Source: Pseudosporangium ferrugineum (GTDB lineage Bacteria > Actinomycetota > Actinomycetes > Mycobacteriales > Micromonosporaceae). From it: a stretch of 64,000 bases of DNA. Location: assembly GCF_003002065.1 (NCBI RefSeq), contig NZ_PVZG01000003.1, positions 186,001 through 250,000 of the forward strand, written 5' to 3'. The notes below the pieces were generated by a model. That model ran no database searches. It was not told where the DNA came from and worked only from the letters and a program-made list of their open reading frames with translations. Positions 39,205 through 49,472 of this stretch are shown here, in pieces (position 1 is the stretch's first letter; the number at the start of each line of letters is the position of its first letter). The translations under genes and the position numbers were made by a program.

Positions 39205-39557
39205 TCACCCTGCGCGACGGGCCGCGTTTTACGCAGAGTATCTGCCGCATCGCCGACACAGTGGCGACAAGCCCGATATCCGTGCTTTCACCCCCGCCTG
39301 ACGGAATCCGACGCCTCGGAAAGGCGGACCGAACGGCTATTTCACGTACGCTCCGCTTCCGCCGCGCGCGAGTCATCACGTAGCGTCATGTCCGCAGGTG
39401 GATCTGGGGATGCCGCCGCGGCACCTCGGACCTCGGGACCGGTCCGAACGCCACGGCGGCGCGGATGGTGAGCCGGGCGCCCCGATGGTTTCGGGAGCGA
39501 CCGCCGGGAACAAGCGCCCGGCTCACACTGCCACACCCACCGCCCGACGCAGGTCGG
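39205..39557. other. 353-bp gap with no recognisable gene
   Basis: Between the ends of the TetR and copA genes (convergent). The part at 39210-39380 is slightly less GC-rich. I see no RNA gene, no strong hairpin and no credible ORF; a 64-codon minus-strand frame here has no homologue-like features. Confidence 0.4.
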
Positions 39558-41819
39558 TCAGGCGACCGGGCGGAAGCGGCGCAGCCGCAGGCTGTTTCCC
39601 ACCACGAAGATCGAGCTCAGCGCCATCGCCGCCCCCGCGATCATCGGGTTGAGCAGGCCGGACGCCGCCAGCGGCAGCGCCGCGACGTTGTAGGCGAAGG
39701 CCCAGAACAGGTTGCCGCGGATGATCTGGACCGTGTGGCGGGCCAGGCGTACGGCGTCGACCGCCGCGGTCAGGTCGTCGCGCATGAGGGTCAGGTCCGA
39801 CGCCTCGATCGCCACGTCGGTGCCCGCGCCCATCGCCACGCCGAGGTCCGCCTGGGCCAGCGCCGCCGCGTCGTTCACGCCGTCGCCGACCATCGCCACC
39901 GAGCGGCCCTCCGCCTGGAGCCGCTTGACCACGTCGACCTTGCCGGCCGGCAGGACGCCCGCGATCACCTCGGTGACGCCGACCTCGGCGGCGACGCGCT
40001 CCGCCACCGGCGCGGCGTCGCCGGTGACCAGCACCGGGTTGAGGCCGAGACGGCGCAGGTGGGCGATGGCGGCGGCGCTTGTCGGGCGTACGGCATCGGT
40101 CAGGGCCAGCCGCCCCAGCAGCGTGCCGTCGGCACGGACCTCGACCCACGTCTGCGCCGCACTGCCCGCACCCCGACCGGCCTCCGCCGCACCGCCCCCG
40201 TCCGAGACAGCCGCGACCGCCGCCGTCCCGCGCGGACCGCGACCGCCCTCCACCGCACCGCTCTCCGCGCGGACGATCTCGACCGGGAACGCACCGCCCG
40301 CGGCCCGGGCAACCTCGACCGGGGTGCCCTCCACTGTGCCGCGGACGCCGACACCCGCCGTGGCCAGGAAGTTCGTGACCGGCGGCAGGGGGCCGTGCTC
40401 GGCCGCCGCGCGGGTGATCGCGCGGCCCAGCGGGTGCTCCGAGGCGGCCTCGACCGCTCCCGCGAGCCTCAGCAGCCGCGTCGCGTCCTGGCCGGGCTCG
40501 GCGACCACCTCCGTGACCGTCATCACCCCGGTGGTGACGGTGCCGGTCTTGTCCAGCAGCACGGTATCCACCCGGCGCGTTGATTCGAGCGCCTCGACGC
40601 CGCGGATGAGGATGCCGAGTTGGGCGCCGCGGCCCGTGCCGACCAGCAGGGCCGTCGGCGTGGCCAGGCCGAGGGCGCAAGGGCAGGCGATGATGAGTAC
40701 GGCCACAGCAGCGGTGAACGCCGCCGTCGTTCCCCGCCCGGAGCCGAGCCAGAACCCGAGGGTGGCCGCCGCGAGGGCGATGACCACGGGCACGAAGACG
40801 CCGGAGATCCGGTCGGCGAGGCGCTGGACGGCCGCCTTGCCGTCCTGAGCCTCCTCGACGAGCCGGGCCATCTGGGCGAGCTGGGTGTCGGCGCCCACCC
40901 GGGTGGCGCGGACGACGAGCCGGCCGCCGGCGTTGACCGTACCGCCGGTGACGGGGTCACCCACGGTCACCTCGACGGGCACGGATTCGCCGGTGATCAG
41001 GCTCTGGTCGAGGGCCGAGGCGCCGTCGACGACCTCGCCGTCGGTGGCGACCTTCTCTCCCGGCCGTACCAGGAAGAGGTCTCCGGTCCGCAGCTCTTCC
41101 ACCGGGATCTCCCGGCCGTCGGGCAGGGCGACGGACCGGGCACCCAGCTCCAGCAGCGACCGCAGGGCGTCACCGGCGCGCCGCTTCGCCCGCGCCTCCG
41201 CGTAGCGCCCGGCCAGCAGAAACGTCGTGACCCCGGCGGCGGCCTCGAGGTAGATGGCGTCACTGTCGGTGCCCGCGCGCAGCTCGAACGGGTGGGTCAT
41301 GCCCGGCATCCCGGCGTCGCCGAGGAAGAGCGCCCACAGCGACCAGAGGAACGCGGCGAGGGTGCCCAGCGACACGAGCGTGTCCATGCTCGCGGCGCCG
41401 TGCCGGAGGTTGACCGCGGCGGACCGGTGGAACGGCCACCCGCCGTAGACCACGACCGGCGCCGCGAGGGTCAGCGACAGCCACTGCCAGTAGTCGAACT
41501 GCCAGGCCGGAACCATCGCGAGCAGCACGACGGGAACGGTGAGCACGGCGGAGACGATCAACCGGGTACGCAGCGGGTCGGCGGCCGGGGCCTCGGGGGC
41601 CTGCTCGGCCCGCGGCTCCGCGGCGGTGTAGCCGGTCTTCTCCACCACGGCGATGAGGTCGGCGGCGGTGAGCCCGGCCGGCACGGTGGCCCGCGCCTTC
41701 TCCGTCGCGTAGTTGACCGTGGCGGTGACACCGTCGAGCCGGTTCAGCTTCTTCTCGATGCGGTTGGCGCAGGCGGCGCAGGTCATGCCGCCGATCTCGA
41801 GCTCGATCTGCCGGGTCAT
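39558..41819 (-). CDS. copA: Copper-translocating P1B-type ATPase
   Basis: A 753-residue pump. The N-terminal metal-binding domain has GMTCAAC; helix 6 has ACPCALG (Cu+ selectivity CPC); phosphorylation DKTGTVT; SEHPLG; and hinge GDGVNDAAALAQADLG. It exports Cu+ from the cytoplasm. A Gly/Ala-rich insert of ~35 residues (about residues 527-565, ESGAVEGGRGPRG ... GSAAQ) lengthens a loop in the nucleotide-binding domain. A CsoR-type palindrome lies eleven bases before the ATG. No copper chaperone gene is adjacent. Confidence 0.95.
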   Translation of the reverse strand: MTRQIELEIGGMTCAACANRIEKKLNRLDGVTATVNYATEKARATVPAGLTAADLIAVVEKTGYTAAEPRAEQAPEAPAADPLRTRLIVSAVLTVPVVLLAMVPAWQFDYWQWLSLTLAAPVVVYGGWPFHRSAAVNLRHGAASMDTLVSLGTLAAFLWSLWALFLGDAGMPGMTHPFELRAGTDSDAIYLEAAAGVTTFLLAGRYAEARAKRRAGDALRSLLELGARSVALPDGREIPVEELRTGDLFLVRPGEKVATDGEVVDGASALDQSLITGESVPVEVTVGDPVTGGTVNAGGRLVVRATRVGADTQLAQMARLVEEAQDGKAAVQRLADRISGVFVPVVIALAAATLGFWLGSGRGTTAAFTAAVAVLIIACPCALGLATPTALLVGTGRGAQLGILIRGVEALESTRRVDTVLLDKTGTVTTGVMTVTEVVAEPGQDATRLLRLAGAVEAASEHPLGRAITRAAAEHGPLPPVTNFLATAGVGVRGTVEGTPVEVARAAGGAFPVEIVRAESGAVEGGRGPRGTAAVAAVSDGGGAAEAGRGAGSAAQTWVEVRADGTLLGRLALTDAVRPTSAAAIAHLRRLGLNPVLVTGDAAPVAERVAAEVGVTEVIAGVLPAGKVDVVKRLQAEGRSVAMVGDGVNDAAALAQADLGVAMGAGTDVAIEASDLTLMRDDLTAAVDAVRLARHTVQIIRGNLFWAFAYNVAALPLAASGLLNPMIAGAAMALSSIFVVGNSLRLRRFRPVA

Positions 41820-41831
41820 GCCGCCATCCTA

Positions 41832-41846
41832 TACCCCGTGGGGGTA
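41832..41846. promoter_or_regulatory. CsoR-type copper operator before copA
   Basis: TACCCC-GTG-GGGGTA is a perfect 6-3-6 palindrome of the type bound by actinobacterial CsoR repressors, located 12-27 bases upstream of the copA ATG. No csoR gene is in the window. Confidence 0.7.
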
Positions 41847-41999
41847 CCCGGCGACGAACGTGACGCGTCAGGCAGCCGGCCCGGACCGGGGCGGGGTGGA
41901 GCGGACGGTCTCGCCCACCGCCGTGACCGCCGAGGAGGCGGGCGACCCTCGGCAAAGAAGGGCCGCCCGGGACCGCCCGCGTTTCGCCGCGCGCCGGGG

Positions 42000-44900
42000 T
42001 CAGCTCGCCGCGGAGGTCTTCACCAGCGTGCGGATCTGGCGGAGCAGGACCGACAGCGCCGCCAGATCGGCCGGGGTTTCGTCCACGTTGCCCATCGCGT
42101 TGCCCGCGCGGGCGATCGATGCCGCGTTGACCTGCTCCCATTCCGAGACCCTGTCCTCCGGCGACTCCTCGGCCGGCGTGGACTGGAGGACCTCCGCCGT
42201 CAGCGCCGCGAGGGCCGCGTACAGGTCGTAGCGCAGCGCCATGCGAGCGAGGGTCTGCCAGCGGTCGCCGCGCGGGAGGCGGGAGATGTGTGAGAGCAGC
42301 ACGTCGATGTGGAAGCGCTCGGACAGGACGAAGTAGACGTCGGCCACCTCGGTCGCGTCGCGGCCCGTCGACTTGGCGGTCTCCAGGATGTCGAGAACGC
42401 CGAAGCCGTAGACGACCCGGGCCACCGAGCGGGCCAGGTCCTCCGGGATGCCCTTGCCGGTCAGCATGTCGACGTGCGCCTCGATGGTGCTGCGCTCGCC
42501 GCCCACGACGACCTCCGGCAGCTGGGGCAGCAGGGCGCCGACGCCGGGGCGCAGGCGCTCGATCTCGCCCGCCACGTCGATCGGCGAGCGGCGGTTGCTG
42601 ACCAGCCAGCGGACCGCGCGGTCGAGCAGGCGGCGGGTCTCCAGATACGTCAGCGTCTGCGAGGACGTCGGCACCTGGTTGTCGAGCCGCTCGGCCGCCT
42701 CCCAGATGTCACGCAGCCCGAAGACGTCGCGGACCACCACGTACGCCCGGATCACGTCCGCCGCCGACGCCCCGCTCTCCTCCATCGCGCGGAAGACGAA
42801 CGACGTGCCGCCGCGGTTGACCACCTCGTTGACCAGGGCGGTCGAGATGATCTCGCGGCGCAGCCGGTGTCCGGCCATCCGGGCGCCGAACCGCTCCCGC
42901 AGCGGCGTCGGGAAGTAGCGGGCGAGCACCCCCGTCGTCCACTCCTCGTCCACGATGACGTCGGCGAGGACCTGGCGTTCGAGCGAGATCTTCACGTACG
43001 CGAGCAGCACCGCGAACTCCGGAGGCGTGAGCCCCTGGCCGGCGTCGTACCGGGCGGCGAGTTCCTTGTCGGTCGGCAGCGCCTCCAACTCGCGGTTGAG
43101 CTGCCCGGCCTGCTCCATCGCGGTCAGCATCCGGCGGTGCACGGGCAGCAGCGAGTGCGCCTGCTGCCGCGCGTTGCCCAGCGCCGTGGCCTGCTCGTAG
43201 TTGTCGCGCAGCACCAGCGCCGCGACCTCGTCGGTCATCGCCGCCAGCAGCTCGTCGCGCTCGGGCACGGTCAGCTCGCCGTCGGTGACCGCCCCGCCGA
43301 GCAGGATCTTGATGTTGACCTCGTGGTCGGAGCAGTCCACCCCGGCCGTGTTGTCGATGAAGTCGGTGAAGATGCGGCCGCCGCCCGCGTTGCCCTCGGC
43401 GTCGCGGGGGCCGCCGCTGCGGGCGTACTCGATGCGTCCACGCTGGGTGAGTCCCAGGTTGCCGCCCTCACCGACCACCTTGGCCCGCAGGTCCTGGCCG
43501 TTGACGCGGATAGCGTCGTTCGCCTTGTCGCCGACGTCGGCGTGCGTCTCGGTCGACGCCTTCACATAGGTGCCGATGCCGCCGTTCCAGAGCAGGTCGA
43601 CCGGCGCCGCGAGGACGGCCCGCATCAGCTCGACCGGGCTCACCGCGGCCGCCTCGCTGAGGCCGAGCGCCGCCCGGACCTGCGGCGACACCGGGATCGA
43701 CTTGGCCGTCCGCGGATACACGCCGCCGCCCTCGCTGATCAGCGTGGCGTCGTAGTCGGCCCACGACGAGCGGGGCAGGTCGAACAGGCGCCGGCGCTCG
43801 GCGAACGAGGTCGCGGCGTCCGGGTCAGGGTCGAGGAAGATGTGCCGGTGGTCGAACGCGGCCACCAGCCGGATGTGCTCGCTGAGCAGCATGCCGTTGC
43901 CGAAGACGTCGCCGGACATGTCGCCGATGCCGACCACGGTGAAGTCCTGCGTCTGGGTGTCGGTGCCGAGGTCGCGGAAGTGCTTCTTCACCGATTCCCA
44001 GGCGCCGCGGGCGGTGATGCCCATCTTCTTGTGGTCGTAGCCCGCCGAGCCGCCGGACGCGAACGCGTCGCCCAGCCAGAACTCCTTGGACACGGAGATC
44101 TCGTTGGCGATGTCCGAGAACGTCGCGGTGCCCTTGTCCGCCGCGACCACCAGGTAGGGGTCGTCGGCGTCGTGCCGGACCACGTCCCGCGGCGGCACGA
44201 TCTTGCCGCTGAGGATGTTGTCGGTGACGTCGAGCAGGGCGCCGATGAACAGCCGGTAGCACTCCACCGCCTCGTCGCGGTCGCCCGGCTTCTGCTTGAG
44301 CACGAAGCCGCCCTTGGCGCCCACCGGCACGATCACCGCGTTCTTGACCATCTGCGCCTTGACCAGGCCGAGGACCTCGGTGCGGAAGTCCTCGCGCCGG
44401 TCGGACCAGCGCAGGCCGCCGCGCGCGACCGCGCCGAAGCGCAGGTGCACGCCCTCGAACCGGGGCGAGTAGACGAAGATCTCGAACTTCGGCCGGGGCT
44501 GCGGCAGGTCCGGGATCGCCTGCGGGTCCAGCTTGAACGCGACGTAGGACTTGGGTCGCGCGTCGCTGCCGCGCTGGAAGAAGCTGGTGCGCAGGGTCGC
44601 CTGCATGAGCGTCAGGTACGACCGCAGGATCCGATCCTGATCGAGGCTGTCCACCTCGTCGAGCAGGCCGGTGATCTGCTCGACCAGGTCGGCCGAGCGG
44701 CGGGTGCGCTCCTCCTCGCCCATCTCGAGCCGGGGCGAGAACCGCGCCTCGAACAGCTGCACCAGCAGCCGGGCGATCTCCGGGTAGGCGATGAAGGTCG
44801 ACTCCACGTAACGCTGGGAGAAGACGATGCCGGTCTGCCGCTGATACTTCGCGTACGCCCGCAGCACCACCACCTGCCGCCAGGTCAGCCCGGCCCGCAG

Positions 44901-46970
44901 CACCAGCTCGTTGAAGCCGTCGACCTCCGCCTCGTTCTGCCAGGCGGCGGCGAAGGCGTTCTCGACCTGCGGACGGACCTCGGACAGCTCGTGGTGCGAC
45001 GCCGGCGGGAGCAGCCCGAAGTCGTACAGATAGACCGTGCCGTCCGAGCGGCGCACCTCGTACGGACGCTCGTCGACGACCTTCACGCCGAGCGAGTGCA
45101 GCACCGGCAGGACCGCGGAGAGCATCATCGGCTCGCCCTGGCGGAAGACCTTGAACCGCACGTCGTGGTCGTCGGGTTCGGCGGAGCCGTCGCGGTTGAG
45201 CCGGCGTTTGCGATACAGGTGCATCTCGAGCTGGCCGGACTCCTCCAGCAGCTCCAGCTTGGCAATGTCCTGGACCGCCTCGTACGGCGTGTGGCCGTCC
45301 TTGTAGCTGTCGGGGAACGCGGCCGAGTAGCGGTGGAAAAGCTCCCGGGACGGCTCCTCGCCGAGCTTGCGCTCCAGCACCAGGGAGAAGTCGTCGTCCC
45401 ACATGCGGGTAGCGTCGGCGAGCATCTCGGCCAGCGCGTTCGGGTCCACTGCGCCCGGCGGGTCGGCCGGGTCCGTACGCACGATGAAGTGCACCCGCGC
45501 CAACATCCGCTCGGTGACGCGGGTGGTGTAGTCGACGCCGACGCCGTTCAACTGGCGCAGCAGGATCTCCTGCATGGCCAGCCGGTTACCGGTGGTGAAA
45601 CGGTCGCGGGGCAGGTAGATGAGGCAGGAGATGAACCGGCCGTACCCGTCTCGGCGCAGGAAGAGCCGCAGCTGACGACGGCCGGCCATGCGCAGCACGC
45701 CGATGACGGCCTCGTAGAGGTCGTCGGTCTTGATCTGGAACAGCTCGTCGCGCGGATAGGTCTCCAGGATCTGGAGCAGGTCCTTGCCGGAGTGACCACG
45801 CGGGGAGAGCCCGGAGCGGTCGAGCACCTCCATCACCTTGCGGCGCACGACCGGCAGTTCGCGGACGCTGGTGCGATACGCCGAGCTGGAGAACAGGCCC
45901 AGGAAGCGGCGCTCGCCGCACACCTCGCCGCGGTCGTTGAAGACCTTGACGCCGATGTAGTCCAGGTACGCCGAGCGGTGCACGGTCGCCCGCGAGTTGG
46001 CCTTGGTGATCACCAGCAGGCGCTTCTCCAGGGCCCGCCGGTGCGCCTCGGGCGCCATGGACGACAGCTTGCGCGGGGTGCTGTGGTCGCCGCGCAGGAT
46101 GCCGAGCCCGCTGCCCGGTACCGCGGTGAGCAGGTCGCTGTCGTCGCTGAGCTGGTATTCCCGGTAGCCCAGGAAGGTGAAGTGGTCGTGCGCGAGCCAC
46201 TTGAGCAGCTCGATCGAGTCGGTGACGTCCTTGTCGGGGACCGGCAGCTTGCGGTCCGAGCCGCGGGCGGCGGCCAGCTCGTCGGCGATGACGAGGGCCC
46301 GCTGGCGCATCCGCGGCCAGTCGTCGACGGCGTCCCGCACGTCGGTGAGGACCCGGCGCAGCTCGTTGTGCAGCTGCTCGCGGGCGGCCTCGGTGCGCAC
46401 CGGGTCGATCTCGACCCGGATCCAGCTCTCCACCAGGTCGCCCTCGATGGCGTCGTCCGGCTCGACGTCCGCCTCGACCTGGGCCAGCGCCCCGAGCGGC
46501 TCGCGGCGCACCACGATCAGCGGGTGGACCAGCAGGTGCACCTGGAGCTGGTGCGCGGTGAGCAACGCGATCACCGAGTCGACCAGGAACGGCATGTCGT
46601 CGATGACGATCGAGATCACCGAGTGCGGCTGCGCCTCGGAGGGCGCGCTGATGTCCAGCTTCAGCTCGCCCGGGAGGCGGGTGCCGGCGAGCTCGCGGTG
46701 CTTGCCGGCCGCTTCGAACATCTCGCCGCAGGTGTAGCCGACCAGCTCCTCGTCCGGCGCGAACCGCCAGAAGCGGTCGACCAGCGCCGCGGTGACGTGG
46801 TCGTCACCCGCCAGCGCGACGGCCTCGGCGACGAGGCGCTCGGCATTCGGCAGCGGCTCGTCCAGCTCGTCGTCCGACGTGCCGAGCCGGCCGGTCAGGG
46901 CCAGCCCTGGCCCAGGCCCGAAATCGAGCTCGGGATCGGATTCGGTGGCTGCCTCGTCGGTGACAGGCAT
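42000..46970 (-). CDS. gdhB: NAD-specific glutamate dehydrogenase, large (~180 kDa) type
   Basis: A 1656-residue enzyme of the GDH180 (GDH2-like) family of Streptomyces and relatives. The N-terminal ~700 residues hold ACT-like regulatory modules (VISIVIDDMPFLVDSVIALLTAH). The catalytic part includes GGLRWSDRREDFRTEVLGLVKAQMVKNAVIVPVGAKGGFVLK, with the substrate Lys, and a Rossmann region (VVGEGGNLGLTQRGRIEYA). A helical C-terminal domain follows. It deaminates glutamate to 2-oxoglutarate, feeding the TCA cycle. GAGGGG precedes ATG 46970. Monocistronic and divergent from the PBP gene. Confidence 0.95.
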   Translation of the reverse strand: MPVTDEAATESDPELDFGPGPGLALTGRLGTSDDELDEPLPNAERLVAEAVALAGDDHVTAALVDRFWRFAPDEELVGYTCGEMFEAAGKHRELAGTRLPGELKLDISAPSEAQPHSVISIVIDDMPFLVDSVIALLTAHQLQVHLLVHPLIVVRREPLGALAQVEADVEPDDAIEGDLVESWIRVEIDPVRTEAAREQLHNELRRVLTDVRDAVDDWPRMRQRALVIADELAAARGSDRKLPVPDKDVTDSIELLKWLAHDHFTFLGYREYQLSDDSDLLTAVPGSGLGILRGDHSTPRKLSSMAPEAHRRALEKRLLVITKANSRATVHRSAYLDYIGVKVFNDRGEVCGERRFLGLFSSSAYRTSVRELPVVRRKVMEVLDRSGLSPRGHSGKDLLQILETYPRDELFQIKTDDLYEAVIGVLRMAGRRQLRLFLRRDGYGRFISCLIYLPRDRFTTGNRLAMQEILLRQLNGVGVDYTTRVTERMLARVHFIVRTDPADPPGAVDPNALAEMLADATRMWDDDFSLVLERKLGEEPSRELFHRYSAAFPDSYKDGHTPYEAVQDIAKLELLEESGQLEMHLYRKRRLNRDGSAEPDDHDVRFKVFRQGEPMMLSAVLPVLHSLGVKVVDERPYEVRRSDGTVYLYDFGLLPPASHHELSEVRPQVENAFAAAWQNEAEVDGFNELVLRAGLTWRQVVVLRAYAKYQRQTGIVFSQRYVESTFIAYPEIARLLVQLFEARFSPRLEMGEEERTRRSADLVEQITGLLDEVDSLDQDRILRSYLTLMQATLRTSFFQRGSDARPKSYVAFKLDPQAIPDLPQPRPKFEIFVYSPRFEGVHLRFGAVARGGLRWSDRREDFRTEVLGLVKAQMVKNAVIVPVGAKGGFVLKQKPGDRDEAVECYRLFIGALLDVTDNILSGKIVPPRDVVRHDADDPYLVVAADKGTATFSDIANEISVSKEFWLGDAFASGGSAGYDHKKMGITARGAWESVKKHFRDLGTDTQTQDFTVVGIGDMSGDVFGNGMLLSEHIRLVAAFDHRHIFLDPDPDAATSFAERRRLFDLPRSSWADYDATLISEGGGVYPRTAKSIPVSPQVRAALGLSEAAAVSPVELMRAVLAAPVDLLWNGGIGTYVKASTETHADVGDKANDAIRVNGQDLRAKVVGEGGNLGLTQRGRIEYARSGGPRDAEGNAGGGRIFTDFIDNTAGVDCSDHEVNIKILLGGAVTDGELTVPERDELLAAMTDEVAALVLRDNYEQATALGNARQQAHSLLPVHRRMLTAMEQAGQLNRELEALPTDKELAARYDAGQGLTPPEFAVLLAYVKISLERQVLADVIVDEEWTTGVLARYFPTPLRERFGARMAGHRLRREIISTALVNEVVNRGGTSFVFRAMEESGASAADVIRAYVVVRDVFGLRDIWEAAERLDNQVPTSSQTLTYLETRRLLDRAVRWLVSNRRSPIDVAGEIERLRPGVGALLPQLPEVVVGGERSTIEAHVDMLTGKGIPEDLARSVARVVYGFGVLDILETAKSTGRDATEVADVYFVLSERFHIDVLLSHISRLPRGDRWQTLARMALRYDLYAALAALTAEVLQSTPAEESPEDRVSEWEQVNAASIARAGNAMGNVDETPADLAALSVLLRQIRTLVKTSAAS

Positions 46971-47184
46971 GGCAGACGGCTCCCCTCGCCCACGACATTG
47001 TGGGTTCGACGTGTCGGGACAAGCCTAGAGCCTCGGTCCGACACTTCCGCCGGACCCTTGGTCCCCGAGGCGACGATCCGGCAACGAACGGGACACATCT
47101 CACGCTCTGCGGGTCGGCCGGACGAGCGCCGGGAGGTTACCGTTCCGTACGTTCCCGATTTCGTACCCTGGGGAGGAACACCTC

Positions 47185-49110
47185 ATGCACCCGAGCGGAC
47201 GCGCCCGCCGAGTTGTCGCGGCGCTGGCCGGCCTCGTGCTCGCCGCCACCGGACTGGCGGCCTGCTCAGGCTCGGACGGCCCGGGCAAGACCCTGGACGC
47301 GTTCCTCGACGGCTGGCGCGGCGGAGACCTGAGCAAGGTGGGCTTCGTCACGGCCGCCGGTGGCAAGATCGCCGCCAATGACGTGTACGGCCAGCTCCAG
47401 GAGCTCGCCGGCGACCTCTCCAAGTCCTCGGTGCTGCTCTCCAAGGCCGGCGACCCCAAGGAGACGGGCGACATCGCGTCCGGCCCCATCAAGATCGACT
47501 GGACCCTGCCCGGCGGCGCCGCCTGGTCGTACGAGAGCACGGTCCGGCTGACCAAGGCCAACTCCGACGGCTGGCGGGTCATCTGGGAGCCGGCGATCGT
47601 GCACAGCGAGCTGACCGACGGTGACCGCCTCGAGCTGCGCCGCAAGACCGCCGACCGCGCCGACATCCTCGGCGCGGACGGCAAGGCGCTGGTCACGAAG
47701 CGCGCCGTCACCGTCATCGGCGTCGTCCCGGAGCGGATCGAGGACCAGAAGGCGCTGCTCGACGCGCTCATCGCCGAGATCGCGAAGGTCAAGGTCACCA
47801 TCGACCGCGACGACCTCACCACCCGCATCGAGGGCTCCAAGCCGGACGCGTTCGTCGACGTGGTCACCCTGCGTGAGACGGACTACGCGAAGGTGTCGGC
47901 CAAGGTGCGCAGCCTCACCGGCACGATCACCCGCGAGGAGGAACGCGAGCTCGCGCCGACCCGGCCGTTCGCCCGCGCCACGATCGGCACCGTCGACCTC
48001 GCCACCCGCGAGGACCTCGACGCCAACCCGGAGACGATGGCCCGCGGCGACCAGGTCGGCCACGGCGGCCTCCAGGAGCGCTACGACGCCCAGCTGCGCG
48101 GCACGGCCGGCCAGGCCGTCGTGGTCGCCCGCAAGACCCCGGACGACAAGATCGAGGACGCCCAGATCCACAGCATCGAGCCGGTCGCGGGAAAGCCGAT
48201 CAAAATCTCCCTGGACATCCGTACGCAGAATGCCGCGGACGCCGCGGTGGCGGCCGAGAAACAGCCGAGTGCCCTCGTCGCCGTCAAGATCAGCGACTCG
48301 TCGGTGCTGGCGGTGGCCAACGGACCCACCGGCGGCGGCGTCGACACGGCCATGACCGGCCAGGTCCCGCCCGGCTCGACGATGAAGATGGTCTCCACCC
48401 TCGGACTGCTCGACAAGAAGGCGGTCACCCTCGACGGCAAGGTCGCCTGCCCCAAGACCAAGACGGTGAGCGGCCGCGAGTTCAAGAACTCGCACGACAT
48501 GGAACTCGGCTCGGTCCCCTTCCGTACGGACTTCGCCAAGTCCTGCAACACGGCGTTCGTCAACCTCGCACCCGCCCTCGGCGCCGACGGTCTCAAGGCC
48601 GCGGCGGCGAAACTCGGCCTCGGCGAGAAGTGGGACCTGGGCGCCGACTCCTTCAGCGGCAAGATCTCCCCGGCGAACACCCCCACCGAACTCGCGGCGG
48701 CCACCTTCGGCCAGGGCGCGACGGCCGTCAACCCCCTGGCCATGGCGGGCGCGACCGCGGCGGTCGCCCGCGGCCAGTTCAAGCAGCCCCGCCTGGTCCT
48801 CGAGCCACCCCCGGCCAGCCCCCTCCCCGACGGCGAAAAACTCGAGGACACCTCGGTCAAGCCCCTCCGCACGATGATGCGCGAAGTGATCACCACCGGC
48901 ACCGGCACAGCCCTCAAGGACGTCCCCGGCGACCCGGTCTACGGCAAAACGGGCACGGCCGAATTCGCCGACAACTCCGACGAAACCCACTCCTGGTTCA
49001 TAGGCTGGCAGGGCGACGTGGCCTTCGCCATCATGGTCCAGAAGGGCGGCGCAGGCGCCGAAGCAGCAGTCCCGGTCGCGGAACGCTTCCTCCGCAACCT
49101 CGCCGGCTGA
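47185..49110 (+). CDS. Penicillin-binding lipoprotein with MecA_N domain (transpeptidase)
   Basis: A 641-residue protein. A lipobox (LAAC, Cys about residue 27) precedes an NTF2-like MecA_N domain (LDAFLDGWRGGDLSKVGFV), a PBP dimerisation region, and a transpeptidase domain with all three active-site motifs: STMK, SCN and KTGT. It is a class B PBP that cross-links peptidoglycan, resembling actinobacterial homologues related to PBP2a/PBP3 types, which can tolerate beta-lactams. No beta-lactamase or resistance regulator is adjacent. GGGGAGGA precedes ATG 47185. Confidence 0.92.
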   Translation: MHPSGRARRVVAALAGLVLAATGLAACSGSDGPGKTLDAFLDGWRGGDLSKVGFVTAAGGKIAANDVYGQLQELAGDLSKSSVLLSKAGDPKETGDIASGPIKIDWTLPGGAAWSYESTVRLTKANSDGWRVIWEPAIVHSELTDGDRLELRRKTADRADILGADGKALVTKRAVTVIGVVPERIEDQKALLDALIAEIAKVKVTIDRDDLTTRIEGSKPDAFVDVVTLRETDYAKVSAKVRSLTGTITREEERELAPTRPFARATIGTVDLATREDLDANPETMARGDQVGHGGLQERYDAQLRGTAGQAVVVARKTPDDKIEDAQIHSIEPVAGKPIKISLDIRTQNAADAAVAAEKQPSALVAVKISDSSVLAVANGPTGGGVDTAMTGQVPPGSTMKMVSTLGLLDKKAVTLDGKVACPKTKTVSGREFKNSHDMELGSVPFRTDFAKSCNTAFVNLAPALGADGLKAAAAKLGLGEKWDLGADSFSGKISPANTPTELAAATFGQGATAVNPLAMAGATAAVARGQFKQPRLVLEPPPASPLPDGEKLEDTSVKPLRTMMREVITTGTGTALKDVPGDPVYGKTGTAEFADNSDETHSWFIGWQGDVAFAIMVQKGGAGAEAAVPVAERFLRNLAG

Positions 49111-49157
49111 CCCACCCACGAAGCCCACCCCGGCCGAACGAGAACGGCCCGCCGGAC

Positions 49158-49174
49158 CCGCCCCTCCCGGGCGG
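49158..49174 (+). terminator. Weak hairpin downstream of the PBP gene
   Basis: CCGCCC and GGGCGG form a 6-bp stem with a 5-base loop, about 48 bases after the stop. No U-tract. Confidence 0.3.
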
Positions 49175-49250
49175 CCCACCGGGCGCAAGCTCTCGCCGCC
49201 CCCAACCGGTCCGCAAGCGCACACCGTGCGGGCCGTGCGGGCCGTGCCGG

Positions 49251-49298
49251 TCTGCGGGTCTGCGGGTCTGCGGGTCTGCGGGTCTGCGGGTCTGCGGG
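49251..49298. repeat. 8-bp tandem repeat, six perfect copies
   Basis: TCTGCGGG repeated six times in the 362-bp gap between the convergent PBP and arginase-like genes. The rest of the gap holds no visible gene. Confidence 0.9.
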
Positions 49299-49472
49299 TC
49301 TCGGATGCAGTCTTTGCGGGCCCAGCGAGGCTGCGGGTCCGCCACCTTGCGGGCGCGGCGGCGCGGCGAGTCCACCACCTTCCGGCCGCAGCAGGGCTGC
49401 CGTCCACCGCTTCCCGGGCGCGGCGGGGTGGTCGTCCGGCGTGCTGGTTGCTGGGGTTCGCGGGTGGGCGGG

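Noticed and set aside
39342-39536. A 64-codon minus-strand frame downstream of copA
   Set aside because: No Shine-Dalgarno site, no hydrophobic or domain pattern, and composition like random high-GC sequence.
42309-47381. A 1690-codon open frame on the plus strand opposite the glutamate dehydrogenase gene
   Set aside because: It is a GC-skew shadow: the minus-strand frame has all family motifs, and the plus-strand translation is low-complexity Arg/His/Leu/Val-rich with no recognisable domain.
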